NCBI RefSeq assembly: GCF_022458985.1
Contig: NC_061771.1
Span: 11,224,501-11,288,500 of the forward strand
Source: Mugil cephalus
Lineage: Eukaryota; Chordata; Actinopteri; Mugiliformes; Mugilidae
DNA: 64,000 bases
Reading direction: 5' to 3'
A program made the translations under genes and the position numbers. The notes under the pieces are model-generated. The model had not been told where the DNA came from. It worked only from the letters and a program-made list of their open reading frames with translations, and did no database searches. This document shows, in pieces, positions 49,901 through 64,000 of this stretch. Within the stretch, counting starts at the first letter, position 1, and every line of letters starts with the position of its first letter.

Positions 49901-51977
49901 TGCTGCTGTCCTCCCCCAGATTATGGACTCTAAGATCAACCAGCAGGCCCTGAATGAGATCGAGGCTCGCCACAAAGACATCATGAGGCTGGAAAGCAGC
50001 ATTAAAGAACTCCACGACATGTTTGTTGATATCGCTATGCTGGTGGAGAACCAGGTACGCGTATACAACCATGACACAGAATGACACCATCCATTCTGAA
50101 GATTTCAGGTCACTTTCTCCTTGTGAACGAAAGAAGTGCTCCTCATCACAACCTGCCAAACCTCGACTAGACTTACCTGAAGATATTGCCTCTCATCTAA
50201 TTGGCTTCTTTAGTTCTAAATGACTAGTAGTCTTGATTAGTTTAGGTGTATACTTTTTGCAGAGTCAGAAGTCTACGGGAGGACATAATAATGACTGTAC
50301 AGTTAGTTAGCTGATATGCTGCTACATACCAGAGGCCTGAGGTTGCTGATGGTCTGTTGTTGTTGAACCAGCCCCTCAAAGGTTTAAAGTCACAGTGAGG
50401 TATTTGTTCTTGGGAACTGGGACTATGCAGGATGTCTTTCAGTCCATGTCCACCTTGTTTAGCACCTGGGAGATGTCTGAAAGATGCCAACCTCCTCCTT
50501 GTTCACCCTGAGCACCCTTGGTCCCAGGCCATGTTGATCTAAACTACAAACTGCAAGCTACGATTTACAGAAGCCTTTCAATGACAAATACATGCAGCAA
50601 CCAAAAAGGTAACTAGTTGCTACTAAACTAGTAAAAGGGAGATGAGCTCTGTCCGGCTGCCCCATGCTTGAACAGGAAACAAGGGGTTTTAAAATCCATT
50701 TTTTTTAGTCCTATCGCACTCTAACAGCTGAGCTCTAAACAAGTTTATTGTTAATGAGGACGAAAATGAACAGAAACTAACCAACCAAATCAGATGTTTA
50801 GCTTTGTTTTACACCATCAGCTGTAAAACCATCATCAGTGATGCCCAGCATCTGTGTGAGCAATAAAGCAGCCCCTTCATGGTACCGTTGGGATTATTAT
50901 GTATTTGTTGGGTCCAATTCAAACCTTCTTGTTAAGGACTCAAACACATTATATTGCTGATGAGAGCTACCCACAAATAAAATGTGTTCTTCTTTATAGT
51001 ATTATAATTGTTCTTGCAGCTCTGTGTTGTAACCCTTCTTCCTCTGTAACAAGACCGTCAAAGAAAAAGAACATGAGAGTCGGAGAACTGATATATGTTT
51101 TAATGCATGGGCCTGATCTTTCAGTCTTTTTGTCTTCTTTTCTCTCACAACTTGCTGTGACCCTGATAGGGTGGCATGATTGACAGAATTGAGAGCAACA
51201 TGGACCAGTCTGTGGGCTTCGTGGAGAGGGCAGTGGCCGACACCAAGAAGGCAGCCAAATTCCAGCAGGAGGCACGCAGGGTGAGTCGGAACTAATTGAT
51301 CTCAGTTGTCGTTCATCTAAACCAAACACAGCGGTGACATCTGACTTAGGAAGAGGCTGTGACAAGTCTGTTCTTTAGCAAGTGGAATACAGCTCAAGGA
51401 AATAGAGAGTCACTGATCAACTTTTTTTGCATTTTGCTGATTTCACTGTACGTTTGGGACTTAAACTGACTTAAACTGAGCGAACGTAATGGTCTGCTTC
51501 AAAATACTCAATAAATACCAGCTCCATTGTCAGCCACAAGCCCAGACCATACAAGAAATGCCTTCTTCTTTCTATCATTTTGGAAGGTGAACATTGATTT
51601 TTGCTGCTGTTCTTACAAAGGGTTTGCTAATTACTTCCTTCACTTCTTCAATTATATTGTCAACCTTTGTTAACCTTTGTTATTTTGGCACTTTTAAAAG
51701 AGCTATGCTGTATCGCCCACATAATTCTTCATGTCTTATTACTGACCTTGCCGTGTTTAATGTTGTATCTTTAATTTAATATGCCAGAAGACAGATGCTG
51801 AAGTACAGACTGTCAAAATACTTGTCTACGACTTCAGTGTAAACTAATTTAACACCCTCATTCTTTCTGTGTCTTACCCCACCACCACCTGTTCTCCAGA
51901 AACAAATGATGATCTTCTGCTGCTTAGCGATTTTGGCCCTCATCCTTGGCTCATACGTCTACAGCTTCTTCAAATAG
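46907..51977 (+). CDS. stx3: syntaxin-3, plasma-membrane Qa-SNARE
   Basis: Ten exons: 46907-46936, 47503-47577, 47685-47784, 47882-47956, 48507-48577, 48949-49057, 49458-49531, 49920-50054, 51170-51280, 51900-51977, giving 285 residues. The N-terminus [10 protein letters not shown] is the Munc18-binding peptide type of syntaxins 1-4. Habc helices span about 28-150 ([14 protein letters not shown]-like at 122-136). The SNARE motif spans about 187-253 with the zero-layer glutamine at Q223 (AMLVENQGG). The C-terminal anchor is at 264-283 after [10 protein letters not shown], with two cysteines. [11 protein letters not shown] and [13 protein letters not shown] favour STX3 over STX1 or STX2. The protein assembles with SNAP-25/23 and VAMP for apical or ribbon-synapse exocytosis. 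Teleosts have stx3a and stx3b; I cannot tell which this is. Exons 9-10 resemble the neuronal or retinal STX3B end rather than the epithelial STX3A end, by recall. Human STX3 also neighbours the MS4A cluster. Confidence 0.93.
48085..48235. mobile_element. SINE-like repeat in stx3 intron 4
   Basis: TTTCAATTCAAATTAATGTC and TCTTAAGATGCTTTACAAAA, then GTGGCAAGAAAAAAAACTTC, match the layout of a very common teleost interspersed repeat. Confidence 0.5.
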
Positions 51978-52090
51978 AAAACCTTGACGTGGGTGCCGTC
52001 TGGCTGAGTCCACGCTGTATGGGATCAGGGGGAGCAGAACTGCCCTCATATGGTCCAGGGCTCACTTTACTGTGATTTCAAAATAATAGA

Positions 52091-52096
52091 AATAAA
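52091..52096 (+). terminator. proximal polyadenylation signal of stx3
   Basis: AATAAA 114 bases after the stx3 stop codon. A second canonical AATAAA at 53513-53518 sits in a gene-free 1.4-kb stretch and could end a longer 3'UTR isoform. Confidence 0.55.
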
Positions 52097-52119
52097 GGCT
52101 GCGCATCTTTGCATTCGTT

Positions 52120-54229
52120 ACCAGTTTTCATTATGGAACACTTTGTGGCAACCTTCTTAACCTTTTCATGGTTTTCCAGATTTAAATTCAGCTGAGTTTT
52201 TTGAATCACTGCAGTTACAATCAAATGGAACTGACCTTTCTACAACGTATCCACCCTGTTGTAATATTTGTACGTTATTAGGTGTTAATGTTTCTCTTAC
52301 CAGTGGGTACCATATAGATGATTCCAATAATCAAAGAGTATTTCAATGACACTGAGTAGTTACTCAGGGTTGGCTTTCACTATCACAATGAAACCATGAA
52401 TGAGATGCTAAATAGGCTGACATATCCACAAAACAACTGAAATGATTTATGAACACATGAGGAATTAATAGTTGTGGGTGTTAACATTTGAATGAAGTGA
52501 AACAAAAGTCTGAACAGATGTTCTCGTAGCACCCCCGCATCCTGATGCACATCAAAGTCTGTATCGTAAGTATTGAAACAGCTGTTGTTGTTGTTGTTCT
52601 CTTTCCTGTTTTTGTATATTTGTATGCGTGCTATTATGTGCAACCATACTTCTGTGCCAATACTTATGCTATCGACTGCATCTAATTACACAATTCATAT
52701 CATGATGTGGATATGCACCCCCTTTATGTCCCTAGTGGGCCTTTATTCAAATGATTTCTTAATTTAATGGTGAATGGAAGTGTTTAAAAATACGCACATA
52801 GTTTGGATGTTGAACTAATTAAAAGTGGATTGATTCTAGATGATGTGTATCCAATAATAGAAGTTCATTTTGAATGTGGTAGACTAGACCTGAAAAAAAA
52901 AAAAAAACAAAAAACACAGCCCTGTTTCATGTGATTACACAGACACTGCCTTGAGGGTGTTTCTGCTTCGGTGTGTATGTGTATGCATCCTTCCCTCCTA
53001 TTTCTTAAAGGACTACAGCTGAGTTTACAAAAATGTCATTCTTGTTTCATGTCATGGTTGGACGTCGGTTAGTTGTTGACATTGACATGCAGTGGGCAGG
53101 TGTACTTTCAGATTTTATCTTTTTACATTTTAACCTGGAACATCATGCATCAGCGAGAAAAATATCAAGTGGAGTTTTCTTATTTGGGGGAGCACCTCAC
53201 GCCGCAATAGAGTATACCTTTGGAGTTTCATCTGGCTTCCAAAGTTTAAACCACCTTGATATAATGTATGATATTTAGTGTGGATTGGCTACTTGAAATC
53301 TTAAACTTTCTGATTTTACAATAGTTCAAAAGATAAGAATAATTCTGGGTTTGGAGTGTGGGGTAAAAGGGAGGAGGGTAGGAAATAAGACAAGACTAAT
53401 GGTTAACCATGGTTCAGTCATCACTGGCCATTCAGCTCTTTTGTTATTATTAGTTGGTGTGACACTTAACTTAAAGTTGTGTGATTTCTGTGTGGCTTTT
53501 CCTGCTTATCTTAATAAACGCCTGTGATTATTTAGCAAATGTGTGGGGGAAATTTGTATCTTTTATAGTGTTTAGTAGTTTTGTCCATTTCAAAAAAATA
53601 AAATGAACTTACTACTTAAGTCTGCATTGACTTTCCTTCATTGTGTGGTGAATCGGCGATTCATCGCAGCTTCGCTTGTTCCTCTCGCTCGCCGTATTCG
53701 GGCAGTGCGTGTTTGAAGGACAGGTCCCTGCCTCCAATCACGCGGCCCATGCAACACTTTCCAGCCAACCGGCACGAGCTTGTTCAATGTGCTCTTCCAT
53801 TGATGGGGCAGCAGACACTTCCCCGTTGAAATGAAGGATACAAAGCGTGTCCCTGCGATGTGAGTCTCTTGGAGAGGAAACAGGGCACAGAAGACATCCG
53901 GTAATACTGCAGTCGTTTGTAAGTGGAGGACTCTGTGCGCCTATGGGGGTAAGCATTGTGAGACGCATCGTATTTGAGGAGATCGTGGTTATTTCAGCGT
54001 GATGACTAATTGTACTGGGAAATTGGGCGTTGCTTTGGTTCGCCCATATTCATTAGATGATTGACTCCTTCTCTTCAATATCTATGTGATTATCCACTGA
54101 CAAACACCACATATGCAATGCTTTTCGATTTGTGATGATTTTGGTGGCTTGCCAACTCCTTTATACGTATTGGTTATTCTTGTCCAATCACAGTAAACTA
54201 AAATGTCACATGAGCGGCCCTCTTGCCAG
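52120..54229. other. intergenic or long-3'UTR sequence between stx3 and kdm2a
   Basis: No coding exon supported. The first 1.4 kb may be extended stx3 3'UTR, ended by the AATAAA at 53513. An A-rich run lies at 52892-52914. From about 53640 the sequence becomes richer in CpG. Confidence 0.4.
53513..53518 (+). terminator. possible distal polyadenylation signal of stx3
   Basis: AATAAA followed within 40 bases by a TGTGTGGGGG GU-rich stretch, a typical downstream element. It would give a 3'UTR of about 1.55 kb. Transcript data are needed to tie it to stx3. Confidence 0.35.
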
Positions 54230-54912
54230 TGATTGGTTCAAATTAGGTTTGTGGGCGGGACGTAGTGATGTTTTGTGACGGGGTGGAAAATGGCGGCTGT
54301 TCGTAGACGGTATTAACTTTATACTAGGCGAGTAATAACCACAGTAACAAACAGTTTTCACGTAATTTTTTTTAGAATGATTAAAATACGACTTGAGTGC
54401 ATGTTTTTCTTTAACTTGCATATAACAGGACGCCGTCCCAAACGCTAGCATTATCTGTGCACGACTTTAGTTGATGAAGACAAGGGACCCAGTTCGAGTA
54501 TTGAGACCCTCTTTAAGGTTTTATGTCATTAATAATTGTACCGTTTCTTTTCAGTTCACCACACTGAAGTAGTAGCCTGTTTTAAAGCAGTATTCTCCAT
54601 ATTCGCCTTTTCATGCCCACTCGTCGCTTTTTAGACCAAACTTGCGTGAAGTCTGTTAGTGGAAGATGTAAACACGGACCCGTTATCGGTAGGCGCGTGT
54701 TAAGAGTTGGTCACTACTTTGTTACAACTCGCGCAAACCTCAGAGCTAGAGCTGAAAATACTGCTTCCAGCCCACTGTTCACTATCCAGTGAGGACATGC
54801 GTTACTGCGTTATTTGAAGTGAACATTTCTCGTGAGTGTTCGTATAAACTCTGCGTCGTTGAATGGTGGTTTGGTTAACTCGGTGGGACACATCTCACTC
54901 TTTGCGGCGACA
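54230..54912 (+). promoter_or_regulatory. probable kdm2a promoter and 5'UTR, CpG-containing
   Basis: The stretch before the kdm2a start codon has many more CpG dinucleotides than the flanking AT-rich DNA, including a GGCGGGACG Sp1-like box near 54255 and an AATGGCGGC motif near 54290 (YY1-like core). It runs without a break into exon 1. No TATA box stands out. Promoter activity is inferred from base composition and position only. Confidence 0.45.

Positions 54913-64000
<9,088 letters not shown>

Noticed and set aside
53641-53829. 62-codon open frame between stx3 and kdm2a
   Set aside because: No domain and no partner exons. Likely promoter-proximal CpG-rich DNA.

Overview
This window is nuclear DNA from a ray-finned fish, most likely a percomorph-type teleost. 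Six multi-exon protein genes with GT-AG introns can be rebuilt. The sequence between them is AT-rich and full of decayed teleost-type mobile DNA: non-autonomous hAT elements with 8-bp target duplications, a Tc1-like relic, Rex1/L2-type LINE fragments and tRNA-derived SINE tails. There are no bacterial-type operons and no CRISPR arrays. I found no convincing tRNA or rRNA gene.

Layout. (1) 3812-7400, minus: a four-transmembrane MS4A (CD20-like) gene, six coding exons, 203 residues. (2) 16474-18906, plus: a second, divergent MS4A/TMEM176-like gene, five coding exons, 174 residues, head-to-head with the first across a 9-kb gap. That gap holds a CpG-containing region near 7.7-8.4 kb and several transposons. 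(3) 21017-23431, plus: tmem109 (mitsugumin-23), three exons, 232 residues. (4) 28577-38269, minus: a 13-exon type I membrane protein of 439 residues with a cysteine-poor, Ig-like ectodomain and a long proline-rich cytoplasmic tail. I do not recognise it by name. (5) 46907-51977, plus: stx3 (syntaxin-3), ten exons, 285 residues. (6) 54913 to beyond the right edge, plus: kdm2a (JmjC lysine demethylase with CxxC and PHD fingers), 17 exons visible. Its F-box and LRR exons should lie past 64000.

MS4A genes, TMEM109, STX3 and KDM2A all map to human 11q12-q13, so this looks like a conserved ancestral neighbourhood. The genes are not one pathway. Three are membrane proteins of likely immune or sensory type (both MS4A-like genes and the Ig-like protein). 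tmem109 is an intracellular membrane protein, stx3 acts in exocytosis, and kdm2a is a chromatin enzyme at CpG islands.

All exon boundaries were read by eye from frame continuity, splice consensus and family resemblance. They add up in phase for every gene, but none has been checked against transcripts. The best candidate for something little described is the Ig-like gene with its modular tail. Other points worth a second look are the in-frame hydrophobic segment in intron 4 of the first MS4A gene and the hairpin just after the tmem109 stop codon.
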